This document shows, in pieces, positions 15,198-23,698 of a DNA stretch of 64,000 nt. The notes under the pieces were generated by a model. It had not been told where the DNA came from. It did not search any database and saw nothing but the letters and a program-made list of their open reading frames with translations. Origin of the DNA: Streptomyces sp. CB01635 (GTDB lineage Bacteria > Actinomycetota > Actinomycetes > Streptomycetales > Streptomycetaceae); the NCBI RefSeq assembly GCF_002803065.1, contig NZ_NNBL01000003.1, positions 517,461-581,460 on the forward strand, given 5' to 3'. Positions within the stretch are counted from its first letter, which is position 1. Every line of letters begins with the position of its first letter. Made by a program: the position numbers and the translations under genes.

Positions 15198-17165
15198 TCA
15201 GGCGTGTTTGCTGCTCAGCACCACGTACTCCCACTGCCCGAGCGGGCGCGACAGCAGCGGACGGCCGTCGCGCCAGGCCGCGGTGAGGCGTTCGCCCCTG
15301 GCCGTCACCTGGACCACCGAGCGCGGTTCCGGCATGCCCTGCGGCAGCCGGAGCCGGAAGCCGTCGGCCTCGTCCGGCGACGCGTTCCACACCACGACGC
15401 GCCAGCGAGTGCCGTCCGTCAGCGCCTGTGTGACGAGCCACGGATGGCCTGTGGCCCGCGCGTGCGCACCCCGGTCCAGCCAGTCGAGTACGGCGCCCAG
15501 CTGCGCCTCGCGCTGCGCGTTCATGAGGGTCATACCGGGAGTGTGGGCGGGCCAGGGAGTGACGGCGACCCGGCCGCCCAGCGCGTTCTCGTACAGGAGG
15601 AGTCCGCTGCCTCTCTCGCGGTCGAGCTGGTCGCGGACCACGCTGGCGACGCGCGCGTCCGGCGCGGGGTCGAACGCGACCACGGTGGAACGGTCGTAGC
15701 TCTCGGTGTCCAGGGAGATCGCGCAGCCGGGGCGCAGGGAGAACTCGGGGTCGGTGCAGATCTCGCGGGCGTGCCCCTCGGGGGACGGCAGCGCCCCCGT
15801 CACGCCGATCAGCGGGCCGTAGCCGCGCTCGAAGAGGATTCGGGCCGCCACCGAGTCGAGCAGGAGCCCCTGGCCCAGCCACTCGCGCAGTTCGGCGTCC
15901 TCGAAGGACCAAGTCGCCTCTCCGGACAGGGCGTTCACGCTCGCGCCGCCCCGGGCGGTCACTGCGTGGCCCGCGGCGCCGAGCAGCCCGGCCCATGAGC
16001 CGTGCGGGACGACGAGCGACTGCCAGCCCTCGCGCTCGGTGCGGGTGCGCCGTCCGGTCCGCTCCGACCAGGGCAGACCGACGCCGACGGTCCGCAGGGT
16101 CTTCGGGAACGTCTCCGACAGCCAGTCGAAGGTGTCCCGCCACTCCGCCAGGAAGGAGGCGCGGCGGGGTTCGTCGTCCGGGTGGTTGCCGAGGAAGTCG
16201 TAGAGGCTGATCGCGAGGCCGTCGCTGCCGAGGACGTGGGCCAGGGACATCTGGGCGCCCGTCTGGCGGAAGGACTTGTTCCAGTGTCCGTAGGGCCAGC
16301 ACTCGATCTCGGGGAAGCTGCGCAGGCCCTCGGGCTGCACCGTGCGCTGCATGTCCAACTGCTGGATCGCGCGCGGAAGTTCGGGTCCGGCGCCGTCGGA
16401 GTAGCCCCAGAAGTGCGGGCGGTGCACGGTCGGGAGGTCCAGCCAGGACTGCCAGTCGCGGCCCTCGGCGGCGTGGGAGTCCGTGCGTGAGGACATCAGG
16501 CCGAGCCGGTCGCCGAGTATCTCGCGCCAGGACGTGAGGAGTTCGCGCTGCGTGGAGTCCCAGAAGTCCAGCCAGCGCTCCCGCCAGGGGTGCGGGTCGC
16601 CGGGCGCGGTACAGGCCGCGACCAGCTCGTCGCGCGTCGTCTCGATGCCGGTGCGGCGGGCGAACTCGGCCAGGTGGAGCGGGCAGAAGCAGCCGCCCCA
16701 GTCGAGCGGGCGGTGGTTGTGCAGCCGGATGTCGTCCTCGATCCACACCGTGTCGACGTCCTCGGCTGCGTACAGACGCAGGGTTCGCGCGAAGTACGCG
16801 CGCCAGCCGGGGTCCAGCGGACACACCTGCACGGCGGCGGCCGTCCCGTGCTGGTCGGTCATCGTCTGCCAGGTCTGGCCGGGCTTGAGGGAGCGGGCCC
16901 AGTCGCTGTGGCCCACGGTGTGGCCGGGGTTGAGGCTCACGGCGATGCCCTCGGCGCGGAGCCGCGCGCGCCACGGGCGCGTGGCCGCCAGCCAGTGCGC
17001 GACGCCATCGAGGCTCTCGTGGCCGTCGTTGAACTCCAGGCCGAAGAGGAATACGCAGATCTCCTCGGCTCGCGCCGCCCGCGCCAGGGCGAGCAGCCTG
17101 TCGCCGGCCTGCGTCGGATCGTCGGCCGGATCCACCTGGAGTCGGAGCACATAGCGTGAGGTCAC
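15198..17165 (-). CDS. Unrecognised protein, probable (beta/alpha)8 glycoside-hydrolase-like enzyme
   Basis: 655-residue protein without a signal peptide. The N-terminal ~400 residues alternate strands and helices as in a TIM barrel: YVLRLQVDPADDP, FLFGLEFNDGHES, IAVSLNPGHTVGHSD, VWIEDDIRLHNH, GCFCPLHLAEFA, and EIECWPYGHWNKSF. The acidic pair in WIEDD and Glu in FPEIE are candidates for catalytic acids. A C-terminal ~200 residues look beta-rich (WRVVVWNASPDEAD, GQWEYVVLSS), as in accessory domains of glycosidases. I cannot name a family. GTG 17165 is chosen for the GAAGG site upstream; a longer start at 17216 lacks one. It is divergent from the SDR, with the GntR gene downstream, so a catabolic role is likely. 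Confidence 0.7.
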   Translation of the reverse strand: MTSRYVLRLQVDPADDPTQAGDRLLALARAARAEEICVFLFGLEFNDGHESLDGVAHWLAATRPWRARLRAEGIAVSLNPGHTVGHSDWARSLKPGQTWQTMTDQHGTAAAVQVCPLDPGWRAYFARTLRLYAAEDVDTVWIEDDIRLHNHRPLDWGGCFCPLHLAEFARRTGIETTRDELVAACTAPGDPHPWRERWLDFWDSTQRELLTSWREILGDRLGLMSSRTDSHAAEGRDWQSWLDLPTVHRPHFWGYSDGAGPELPRAIQQLDMQRTVQPEGLRSFPEIECWPYGHWNKSFRQTGAQMSLAHVLGSDGLAISLYDFLGNHPDDEPRRASFLAEWRDTFDWLSETFPKTLRTVGVGLPWSERTGRRTRTEREGWQSLVVPHGSWAGLLGAAGHAVTARGGASVNALSGEATWSFEDAELREWLGQGLLLDSVAARILFERGYGPLIGVTGALPSPEGHAREICTDPEFSLRPGCAISLDTESYDRSTVVAFDPAPDARVASVVRDQLDRERGSGLLLYENALGGRVAVTPWPAHTPGMTLMNAQREAQLGAVLDWLDRGAHARATGHPWLVTQALTDGTRWRVVVWNASPDEADGFRLRLPQGMPEPRSVVQVTARGERLTAAWRDGRPLLSRPLGQWEYVVLSSKHA

Positions 17166-17289
17166 TCGTTCGCACCTTCGGTCTCGGGGCCCGGCCGGGG
17201 CGCGGGGCGACAGCAAGGGTCGCTACTTAGCAGCTAGGCTGTCAAGAGCCGGACGAGCGTCGGGCGGGCGGAGCGATCGAGGAGTGGCG

Positions 17290-18057
17290 ATGGGGCGGTT
17301 GGCGGATCGGGTGGTCCTGGTGACGGGCGGGGCGCGCGGCATCGGCCGGGCGGTCGTCGAGACGGCCGTGCGCGAGGACGCGGCCGTGGCGTTCTTCGAC
17401 CTGGACGAGGAGTCCGGAGCGGCGCTGCGCGACGAACTCTCCGGCAGGGGCGCCCGCGTCGCCTTCCGCCGGGTCGACGTCACGGACGGGCAGTCGGTCG
17501 CCGAGGCCGTGGACGACGTGACCGCCACGCTCGGACCGGTCGACATCCTGGTCAACAACGCAGGACGCAACGTCTACGCCGAGCCGGTCACCATGACCGA
17601 GGCCGAATGGGACCAGGTCTTCGACGTAGACCTGAAGGCGGCCTTCCTCTGCGCGAAGCACACCCTGCCGTCGATGATCGAGCGCGGCAGCGGGGCGATC
17701 GTCAACATCGCGTCCCTGCACGCGAAGCTGACCTGCGCCGGCATGTACCCGTACGCTGCGGCCAAGTCCGGTCTCGTCGGGCTGACCCGCTCGATGGCCC
17801 TGGAGGTCGCGCCGCACGGCGTACGGGTCAACGCGGTCAGCCCCGGCTACATCAGGACGGCACTGGTCGACGAGTACTTCGAGCAGCACCCGGACCGGGA
17901 CGCCGAGCGCAAGGCGCTCGACGTCCATCCGCTGGGCCGGATCGGCACCCCCGAGGAGGTCGCCGAAGTGGTCTGCTTCCTCGCCTCCGACGCGGCGTCC
18001 TTCGTCACGGGCGCGGAGTGGGCCGTGGACGGCGGGCTCGGAGTGCGGTTCGCCTGA
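17290..18057 (+). CDS. Short-chain dehydrogenase/reductase
   Basis: 255-residue classical SDR that oxidises or reduces a sugar or polyol-type alcohol with NAD(P). It has TGGARGIG (about residues 12-19), NNAGRN, the catalytic Ser in VNIASLHAKL, YPYAAAKSG (Tyr-Lys) and the C-terminal WAVDGGLGVRFA. ATG 17290 follows GAGGAG by 5 bases; GTG 17284 overlaps that site and is less likely. It diverges from the glycosidase-like gene across 124 bases and ends 24 bases from the convergent sulfatase. The context suggests a step in degradation of a sugar released from a sulfated glycan, which is inference only. Confidence 0.88.
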   Translation: MGRLADRVVLVTGGARGIGRAVVETAVREDAAVAFFDLDEESGAALRDELSGRGARVAFRRVDVTDGQSVAEAVDDVTATLGPVDILVNNAGRNVYAEPVTMTEAEWDQVFDVDLKAAFLCAKHTLPSMIERGSGAIVNIASLHAKLTCAGMYPYAAAKSGLVGLTRSMALEVAPHGVRVNAVSPGYIRTALVDEYFEQHPDRDAERKALDVHPLGRIGTPEEVAEVVCFLASDAASFVTGAEWAVDGGLGVRFA

Positions 18058-18081
18058 TCTCCCTCACAAGAAGTCCCCCTG

Positions 18082-19569
18082 TCAGCCGACCCCGGTCGCG
18101 GCGGCGATGCGCTCCCGGGTGTGCCGCAGCTCGGTGACCACCGGCCGGCCCGTCACCAGGTCGCCGTCGTCCACGAAGCCCTCCTCGCGGTCGCGCAGCG
18201 CGTCGATCAGACGCCCGCGCCAGTGCTCCAGCAGCGCGGCGTGTTCGGGCCGCCGCGCCAGGTTCACCAACTCCCTTGGATCCTCGGCGAGATCGAAGAG
18301 CTGCTCGTGCCCGTCGCCGGACATCCACAGGTACTTGTGCCGCCCGTCGGTCACCCACTGCAGCGACTGCCCCAGATAGGTGTGCTCGCCGTGCAGGTAC
18401 TCCCGCCAGTCGTCCGGGCGTTCACCGCGCAGGAACGGCAGCAGGCTGCGCCCGTCGACACTGTCAGGCACCGGAAGTCCCGCCGCCTCGAGCAGCGTCG
18501 GCATCACGTCGCGCAGTTCCACGACCTCGTCGGCCACCGAACCGCCCGCGCCCCCGCGCATCGACGGCGCGAGGTTCATCAGGATCGGCACCCGCGCCGA
18601 GCCCTCGAAGCCGAGTGCCTTACGGAACATGTGGTGATCGCCCATCATCTCGCCGTGGTCCGACACGAAACAGAACATCGTGTCGTCACCGAGACCCGCC
18701 TCGACCAGCGCCTCGCGGAACCGCTTGATCTGCAGATCGATGTGCGCCATGTGCCCGTAGTAGCCCGCTCGCGCCCGGTGGACCAGCCGCGGATCGATCA
18801 CGCCGACGGCCGCCTCGTGAAAGCCGTCCTTGCGGTACGGCGCATAGTGGTCGACCCAGTCACCGACCACGGGTTCGTACGGGTCGAGCGCCATGTACTG
18901 GTCGAAGGCCCACTCGGGCGGGTCGTACGGATGGTGCGGCCGGTGGAACGACAGATAGAGGAAGAACGGCTTGGTGGGGTCGCGGCGCGGCAGCCACTCG
19001 ATCGCCTCGGTCACCGCCCACGTCGTCGGATGGAGCGCCTCGGGCTTGTCCCAGGGGCGCGCGACGATGGAGTTGCAGCTGACGCCGTGGTCCGCGTAGT
19101 CGGCGGCCGGTGTCATCCCCGGCTGGCGGCGCAGCCAGGGCACGTAGTCGTCGAAGAACTCGAAGTTACGGCTGTGACGCCTGCGCGCGTGGTGCAGATA
19201 GCCGTCGTGCAGCCGTACGTCGTCGAAGCCCAGGCGTGCGCGCTCCGGGAACACGTGCATCTTGCCGACGGCCTGCGTCTGGTAGCCGCCGCGCCGGAAC
19301 TCGCCCGGCAGCGTCACCGGATGGACCTGCTCGAAAGGCACACCCTCGCGGTACCCGACCCGGCCGTGCCGCTCCTGCGACTGGCCCGTGAAGAGGGCCA
19401 CGCGAGCGGGGACACAGGTCGGCGTCGCGGAGTAGGCGCGGTCGAAACGCACGCCTTCGCCCGCGAGTTCGTCCAGGTGAGGGGTGTGGACGTCGGGGTG
19501 GCCCGCGGCGGAGAGGCAGTCGCCCCTCCACTGGTCCACACAGATCAGTACGACATTGGGCTGGCGCAA
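18082..19569 (-). CDS. Type I (formylglycine-dependent) sulfatase
   Basis: 495-residue alkaline-phosphatase-superfamily sulfatase that hydrolyses a sulfate ester. The maturation motif CVPAR (Cys 52) follows the CxPxR rule for conversion to formylglycine by FGE. Metal ligands are seen in NVVLICVDQWRGD (early Asp) and CFVSDHGEMMGDH. KMHVFPE supplies the Lys-Met-His active-site element. No signal peptide is visible, so it may act in the cytoplasm on imported sulfated substrate. It resembles choline sulfatase/arylsulfatase-type enzymes; the substrate is open. It is convergent with the SDR at 17290. A hairpin CCCGTCGGC / GCCGACGGG (19592-19619) stands in its leader. Confidence 0.9.
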   Translation of the reverse strand: MRQPNVVLICVDQWRGDCLSAAGHPDVHTPHLDELAGEGVRFDRAYSATPTCVPARVALFTGQSQERHGRVGYREGVPFEQVHPVTLPGEFRRGGYQTQAVGKMHVFPERARLGFDDVRLHDGYLHHARRRHSRNFEFFDDYVPWLRRQPGMTPAADYADHGVSCNSIVARPWDKPEALHPTTWAVTEAIEWLPRRDPTKPFFLYLSFHRPHHPYDPPEWAFDQYMALDPYEPVVGDWVDHYAPYRKDGFHEAAVGVIDPRLVHRARAGYYGHMAHIDLQIKRFREALVEAGLGDDTMFCFVSDHGEMMGDHHMFRKALGFEGSARVPILMNLAPSMRGGAGGSVADEVVELRDVMPTLLEAAGLPVPDSVDGRSLLPFLRGERPDDWREYLHGEHTYLGQSLQWVTDGRHKYLWMSGDGHEQLFDLAEDPRELVNLARRPEHAALLEHWRGRLIDALRDREEGFVDDGDLVTGRPVVTELRHTRERIAAATGVG

Positions 19570-19726
19570 GAGGGGCTCCGGGTCCGGGAATCCCGTCGGC
19601 CCCGGTCACCGCCGACGGGTGGGCGACGGTGACGATCATGCCTGGAGCGGGGCGGCCCGAACAGGGTGCGTGCGCGATCGGGTCGGGCGCGCACAGTCGA
19701 CTTGGCGACAAGGAGTCATGGCGCGC

Positions 19727-20215
19727 TCAGCGACGCGGGGACGTGTCCACGGCGGCGGCCCGGCTCCTGTACTCCGTCGGCGTGATGTCGTACGCGGCGC
19801 GGAACGCGCGGCTGAGGTCGGCCGCGCGGGGGAAGCCCCGGCGGGCCGCCACGGTGTGGATCGGGGCAGGAGCTCAGCGCCGGATCGACGAGGTCGCGAC
19901 GGGCCGCCTCCAGGCGCCGGCGGCGGATCCAGGCGGCGACCGTGGCCTCCTCGTTCTCGAACAGCCGGTGCAGATAGCTGGTGGAGATGTGGTGCGCGGC
20001 GGCGACGCCCGCGGGCGTGAGCTGCGGCTCGTGCAGGTGCTCCTGGACGAACTTCTTGATACGTAGCAGGAGGGCGCGCCGGTGCGTGTCCGGGGGGAGG
20101 CTGTTCTCGGCCTCCAGGGCATGGGCGAACAGCGCGGTGACCCCCGTTCCGTGCCCGTCAGAAGATCAAACACGTCGACGGCAAACGTCCGATGGACGGA
20201 TCCGGGTGCCACCCG
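19727..20215 (-). pseudogene. AraC-family transcriptional regulator remnant (truncated, frameshifted)
   Basis: Read on the minus strand, this stretch encodes the C-terminal half of an AraC regulator in three pieces. First comes [13 protein letters not shown], then after a frame change [16 protein letters not shown]...LTPAGVAAAHHISTSYLHRL and WIRRRRLEAARRDL (the first helix-turn-helix). After a further one-base insertion near 19878 (CTGAGCTCC-T-GCC) comes IHTVAARRGFPRAADLSRAF and YDITPTEYRS, the second helix-turn-helix and family signature. The N-terminal ligand domain is missing. No intact frame covers the fragment, so it is presumably non-functional. It sits between the sulfatase and a nitrobindin-like gene. 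Confidence 0.72.
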
Positions 20216-20318
20216 GGACGAGGCGGATGTGCGTGCCAGGCCCCGCGAGCCCAGCCTGGTCCGAACGAGAAGCCCTAGGCTTCACGAGGCACAGGCACCG
20301 ACCTCAGGAGCGCGCACC

Positions 20319-20861
20319 GTGTACGACCCCGCACCGGCCCACCCGTACCCCGACAGCACCAGCCCGGACGAGGCTCCCGCCCCGCATCCGCTGCTGGCGC
20401 CCGTGCTGGGCCTTCTGGGCATCTGGCGCGGACGCGGACAGGGCGGATATCCCACGCTCGAGGGGGAGTTCACCTACGCGCAGGAGATCACCTTCAGCCA
20501 CGACGGCCGGCCGTTCCTCCGTTTCGAGGCCCGGGCCTGGCTGCTCGACGCCGACGGTGCGCCGCTGAGGCCGTCGGCGCGGGAGAGCGGCTGGTGGCGG
20601 CTCCAGCCCGAGGGCCGGGTGGAGTCACTGATCACGCAGCCGACCGGCATCGCGGAGATCTCCGTCGGCACCGCGGACGGCAACACGGTCGACCTCTCCA
20701 CCGACCAGGTGGCGCTCACGCCCACTGCCAAGGAGGTCAAGGCCACGCGCCGCCGCTACGCGCTGACCGACGACGGCACGCTCACGTTCACCCACGACCT
20801 CGAGGCCGTCGGGATGCCGCTCCAGCACCACCTGTCGGCACAGCTGCGGCGCGTGAGCTAG
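20319..20861 (+). CDS. Nitrobindin-like heme-binding beta-barrel protein (THAP4/DUF1794 type)
   Basis: 180-residue protein of the nitrobindin family, a ten-stranded beta-barrel that binds ferric heme and handles NO or peroxynitrite. The N-terminal signature is [17 protein letters not shown] (about residues 31-47, GxWxGxG), followed by [17 protein letters not shown]. The C-terminal [11 protein letters not shown] supplies the probable proximal His. GTG 20319 has a CAGGAG site 8 bases upstream; the open frame further upstream overlaps the AraC remnant. It is monocistronic. The fold assignment is strong, the physiological role unproven. Confidence 0.85.
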   Translation: MYDPAPAHPYPDSTSPDEAPAPHPLLAPVLGLLGIWRGRGQGGYPTLEGEFTYAQEITFSHDGRPFLRFEARAWLLDADGAPLRPSARESGWWRLQPEGRVESLITQPTGIAEISVGTADGNTVDLSTDQVALTPTAKEVKATRRRYALTDDGTLTFTHDLEAVGMPLQHHLSAQLRRVS

Positions 20862-20903
20862 CCCACGCGGGTAAAGGGATCGGCAGAAAGTGGCCACCCG
20901 GTG

Positions 20904-20919
20904 GTTACCCGGAAGTAAC
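20904..20919. promoter_or_regulatory. Inverted repeat upstream of the sphingomyelinase gene
   Basis: GTTAC-CCGGAA-GTAAC, perfect 5-bp arms with a 6-base spacer, 65 bases before the sphingomyelinase start. A possible operator; no regulator is assigned. Confidence 0.3.
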
Positions 20920-20984
20920 TGCGGCTGCTTTGATGTGGCGTGCTCACGTCCCTCACAACTCCCCCACAAGAAACGGGAGGCCAC

Positions 20985-21968
20985 GTGTCCCGCGTTGCCC
21001 GCCGCACGACCGGTTCCGCCCTCGCCGTCACCCTCGCCGCCGCCTCCGCGGTGCTGACCGCCCCGCAGGCGTCGGCGGCGACATCGGCCGATACGCCGAG
21101 GCTCAAGGTCCTGACGTACAACACGTTCCTGATGAGCACGAACCTCTACCCCAACTGGGGTCAGGCGCACCGGGCGGCGGCCATCCCGGCCGCGCCGTTC
21201 TTCCAGGGCAACGACGTCGTCGTGCTCCAGGAGGCGTTCGACAACACGACGTCCGACGCGCTGAAGAGCAACGCGGCGGCGCAGTACCCGTACCAGACCC
21301 CCGTCGTCGGGCGGTCCAAGGACGGCTGGGACGCCACCGGCGGCTCGTACTCGTCGACGACGCCCGAGGACGGCGGCGTGACGCTGCTCAGCAAGTGGCC
21401 GATCGTGCACAAGGAGCAGTACGTCTACAAGGACGCGTGCGGCTCCGACTGGTGGTCCAACAAGGGCTTCGTCTACGCCGTCCTCGACGTGAACGGCGCG
21501 AAGGTGCACGTGGTCGGGACGCACACCCAGTCCACGGACTCCGGGTGCGGGGCCGGTGAGGCGGTCAAGGACCGCAGCCTCCAGTTCAAGGCCATCAAGT
21601 CCTTCCTCGACGCCAAGCACATCCCGGCCGGCGAGCAGGTCATGGTGGCGGGCGACCTGAACGTCGACTCGCACGGCACGGAGTACGCCTCCATGCTCGC
21701 CGACGGCGGCTTGGTCGGGGCCGACTCGCGGACCGGGCACCCGTACTCGTTCGACACCGAGGCGAACTCGATCGCGAGCTACCGCTACCCGGGCGAACCC
21801 AAGGAGGACCTGGACTACGTCCTGCACGTCCAGGGTCATGCGCGGCCGACGGGGTGGGTCAACAACGTGGTCAAGGAGACCACCTCGCCCTGGACCGTGA
21901 GCAGTTGGGGCACGAGCTACACGTACAACAACCTGTCGGACCACTACCCGCTCCAGGCCGGACGCTGA
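20985..21968 (+). CDS. Secreted sphingomyelinase C / DNase I-like phosphodiesterase
   Basis: 327-residue exported enzyme. A Sec signal peptide (residues 1 to ~32, ending PQASA-A) precedes an endonuclease/exonuclease/phosphatase domain. Active-site elements: Asn in VLTYNTFLMS, Glu in VVVLQEAFDN, His in GTHTQSTDSG, GDLNVDSHG and the terminal LSDHYPL. The overall pattern matches bacterial sphingomyelin phosphodiesterase, which releases phosphocholine from sphingomyelin. GTG 20985 is chosen because GGGAGG lies just upstream; the longer frame from 20940 would disrupt the signal peptide. Two hairpins follow the stop. The osmoprotectant/choline-type importer 1 kb downstream is a plausible functional neighbour, by inference. 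Confidence 0.88.
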   Translation: MSRVARRTTGSALAVTLAAASAVLTAPQASAATSADTPRLKVLTYNTFLMSTNLYPNWGQAHRAAAIPAAPFFQGNDVVVLQEAFDNTTSDALKSNAAAQYPYQTPVVGRSKDGWDATGGSYSSTTPEDGGVTLLSKWPIVHKEQYVYKDACGSDWWSNKGFVYAVLDVNGAKVHVVGTHTQSTDSGCGAGEAVKDRSLQFKAIKSFLDAKHIPAGEQVMVAGDLNVDSHGTEYASMLADGGLVGADSRTGHPYSFDTEANSIASYRYPGEPKEDLDYVLHVQGHARPTGWVNNVVKETTSPWTVSSWGTSYTYNNLSDHYPLQAGR

Positions 21969-21969
21969 G

Positions 21970-22054
21970 CGACCCGCGCCCGGCGCCGGGTCGTGGAGGT
22001 CCGGCGTCGGGAAGCGGTTTCGCGGGTGTGGGGGAGGTGGGCCGCTCCCACACC
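21970..22054 (+). terminator. Two hairpins after the sphingomyelinase gene
   Basis: CGACCCG / CGGGTCG (21970-21976, 21987-21993) directly after the stop and GGTGTGGG / CCCACACC (22025-22032, 22047-22054). Together they probably terminate the message; neither has a T tract. Confidence 0.45.
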
Positions 22055-22161
22055 TCGGGCAGCGCGGGCCCTCGGCACGGACCCTCTCCTGTGGCGCCCC
22101 GCGACCCCCTCCGCAAGGCTGGAACAGGGGGCCGCCGCACGCAGCATCAGGAAGGGTCCCC

Positions 22162-22866
22162 ATGCCGGACGCGCAGGACCCCGCCCCGCACTCCGCCTCG
22201 GCGCAGGGCGTACGCGTCTCGGAGAACGGGCCGTACCTCGTCACCGGCGGTGTCCCTCTCATCCAGCTCGTCATCGCCACCGACGCGCGGGGCCAGTCCG
22301 TCGAGTGGTGGCAGCAACGCACGTACGACACCGAGGAGACGTACGAGCTGTGCCGCTGCGGGCAGTCCGCGAACAAGCCGTTCTGCGACCGCAGCCATGT
22401 GCGGGCCGGGTTCGACGGCACCGAGACCGCGAGCCGGCTGCCCTATCTGGAGCAGGCCGACGAGCAGGACGGACCCGAGCTCACCCTCACCGACGCCCAG
22501 CCCCTGTGCGCCTTCGCGCGGTTCTGCGACGCCGACGGGCAGGTGTGGAACCTCGTCGAGGAGAAGGGCACCGCCGACGTGGTGGAACGCGAGACGGGCG
22601 ACTGCCCCTCAGGGCGCCTCGTCGCCTGGAACCTCGCCGAGGGCCGTCCCGTCGAGCCGGAACTCCCGCCGTCCATCGGCATCATCGAGGACCCGCAGGA
22701 AGGCGTCAGCGGAGGGATCTGGGTGCGCGGCGGCATTCCGGTGACCGCCGCCGACGGCGCGCCGTACGAGGTCCGCAACCGCGTGACCCTGTGCCGCTGC
22801 GGCGCCTCGCGCAACAAGCCGTTCTGCGACGGTACCCACGCGTCGATCGGCTTCAAGGACACCTGA
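22162..22866 (+). CDS. CDGSH iron-sulfur domain protein with two CDGSH motifs
   Basis: 234-residue protein carrying two CDGSH-type 2Fe-2S sites: LCRCGQSANKPFCDRSH (about residues 63-79) and LCRCGASRNKPFCDGTH (about 211-227), each with the three-Cys one-His pattern. Between them is an Fe-S-related segment with further Cys (PLCAFARFCD, TGDCPSGRLVAWN) typical of the bacterial fused form. MitoNEET-type clusters are redox-active and transferable; the bacterial partner is not known. ATG 22162 follows a GGAAGGG site. It stands alone between the sphingomyelinase and the importer genes. Confidence 0.9.
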   Translation: MPDAQDPAPHSASAQGVRVSENGPYLVTGGVPLIQLVIATDARGQSVEWWQQRTYDTEETYELCRCGQSANKPFCDRSHVRAGFDGTETASRLPYLEQADEQDGPELTLTDAQPLCAFARFCDADGQVWNLVEEKGTADVVERETGDCPSGRLVAWNLAEGRPVEPELPPSIGIIEDPQEGVSGGIWVRGGIPVTAADGAPYEVRNRVTLCRCGASRNKPFCDGTHASIGFKDT

Positions 22867-22981
22867 CCGGGGCGCACTCCGTCGCGAGGACGCCCGGTCG
22901 AGCCGGCTCCGGCACCCGCGGCCGTACGCCGTACGGGTCATCCAGCGCGCCGCCGTCCGCGCCTGCCACTGGAATGGACGA

Positions 22982-23698
22982 GTGCCCCCATGGAGCGGAC
23001 CCCTCACCCCGAGCCCCGGCAGCGCGCCGCCCGACGACTGTCTGGCGAACAACGACTGGATCTGCCGCGAGTACCTGAGCACCCGCCGCCACATCCTGCT
23101 CGACGCGGTCGTCCAGCACCTCCAGCTCACCGCGCTCGCCGTCCTGATCGCGCTGGTGATCGCCGTGCCGCTCGCCGTTCTCGCTCGCCGCTGGTCCCTC
23201 GCGGCAGGCCCCGTCCTCGGGCTGACAACGATCCTCTACACGATCCCGTCGCTCGCGATGTTCTCGCTGCTGCTGCCGGCGTACGGCCTGTCCGCGTCCC
23301 TCGTCGTCGCGGGGCTCGTGCTGTACTCGCTCACCCTCCTCGTGCGGAACATCCTCGCGGGCCTGCGCGCGGTGCCCGAAGACACCCGGCAGGCCGCGCG
23401 CGGTATGGGATACGGGCCGGTCAGGCTGCTGCTCACCGTGGAGCTGCCCCTCGCCCTGCCGGCCGCGATGGCGGGCCTGCGCATCGCCATGGTCTCCGCC
23501 GTCTCCCTCGTCACGGTGGGCGCCATCGTCGGCTACGGCGGCCTCGGCAATCTCATCTACGCGGGCATGAACACGTTCTTCAAGGCCCAGGTCCTCACCG
23601 CGTCCGTGCTGTGCGTCGTCATCGCGGTCGTCGCTGACCTGCTGCTGCTCGGGGTGCAGCGGATCCTCACTCCCTGGACGAGAGCGAGCCACGCGTGA
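22982..23698 (+). CDS. Osmoprotectant (glycine betaine/choline-type) ABC permease, OpuCB-like
   Basis: 238-residue inner-membrane permease of an OpuC/ProU-type importer. About five to six hydrophobic segments and the BPD_transp_1 EAA loop (EDTRQAARGMGYGPVRLLL, about residues 136-154) are seen, then VTVGAIVGYGGLGNLIYAGM. Typical short N-terminal part CLANNDWICREYLSTR precedes the first membrane helix. Its stop overlaps the next permease start by four bases (GTGA), so this opens a three-gene operon of permease, permease and binding protein. Start GTG 22982 is the best available; ribosome site is weak. Substrate is inferred from family and gene set. Confidence 0.87.
   Translation: MPPWSGPLTPSPGSAPPDDCLANNDWICREYLSTRRHILLDAVVQHLQLTALAVLIALVIAVPLAVLARRWSLAAGPVLGLTTILYTIPSLAMFSLLLPAYGLSASLVVAGLVLYSLTLLVRNILAGLRAVPEDTRQAARGMGYGPVRLLLTVELPLALPAAMAGLRIAMVSAVSLVTVGAIVGYGGLGNLIYAGMNTFFKAQVLTASVLCVVIAVVADLLLLGVQRILTPWTRASHA

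Noticed and set aside
17222..17240. Imperfect palindrome CTTAGC-AG-CTAGG in the divergent region of the glycosidase-like gene and SDR
   Set aside because: Possible GntR/FadR site but with a mismatch and no second copy; too weak to list as a feature.
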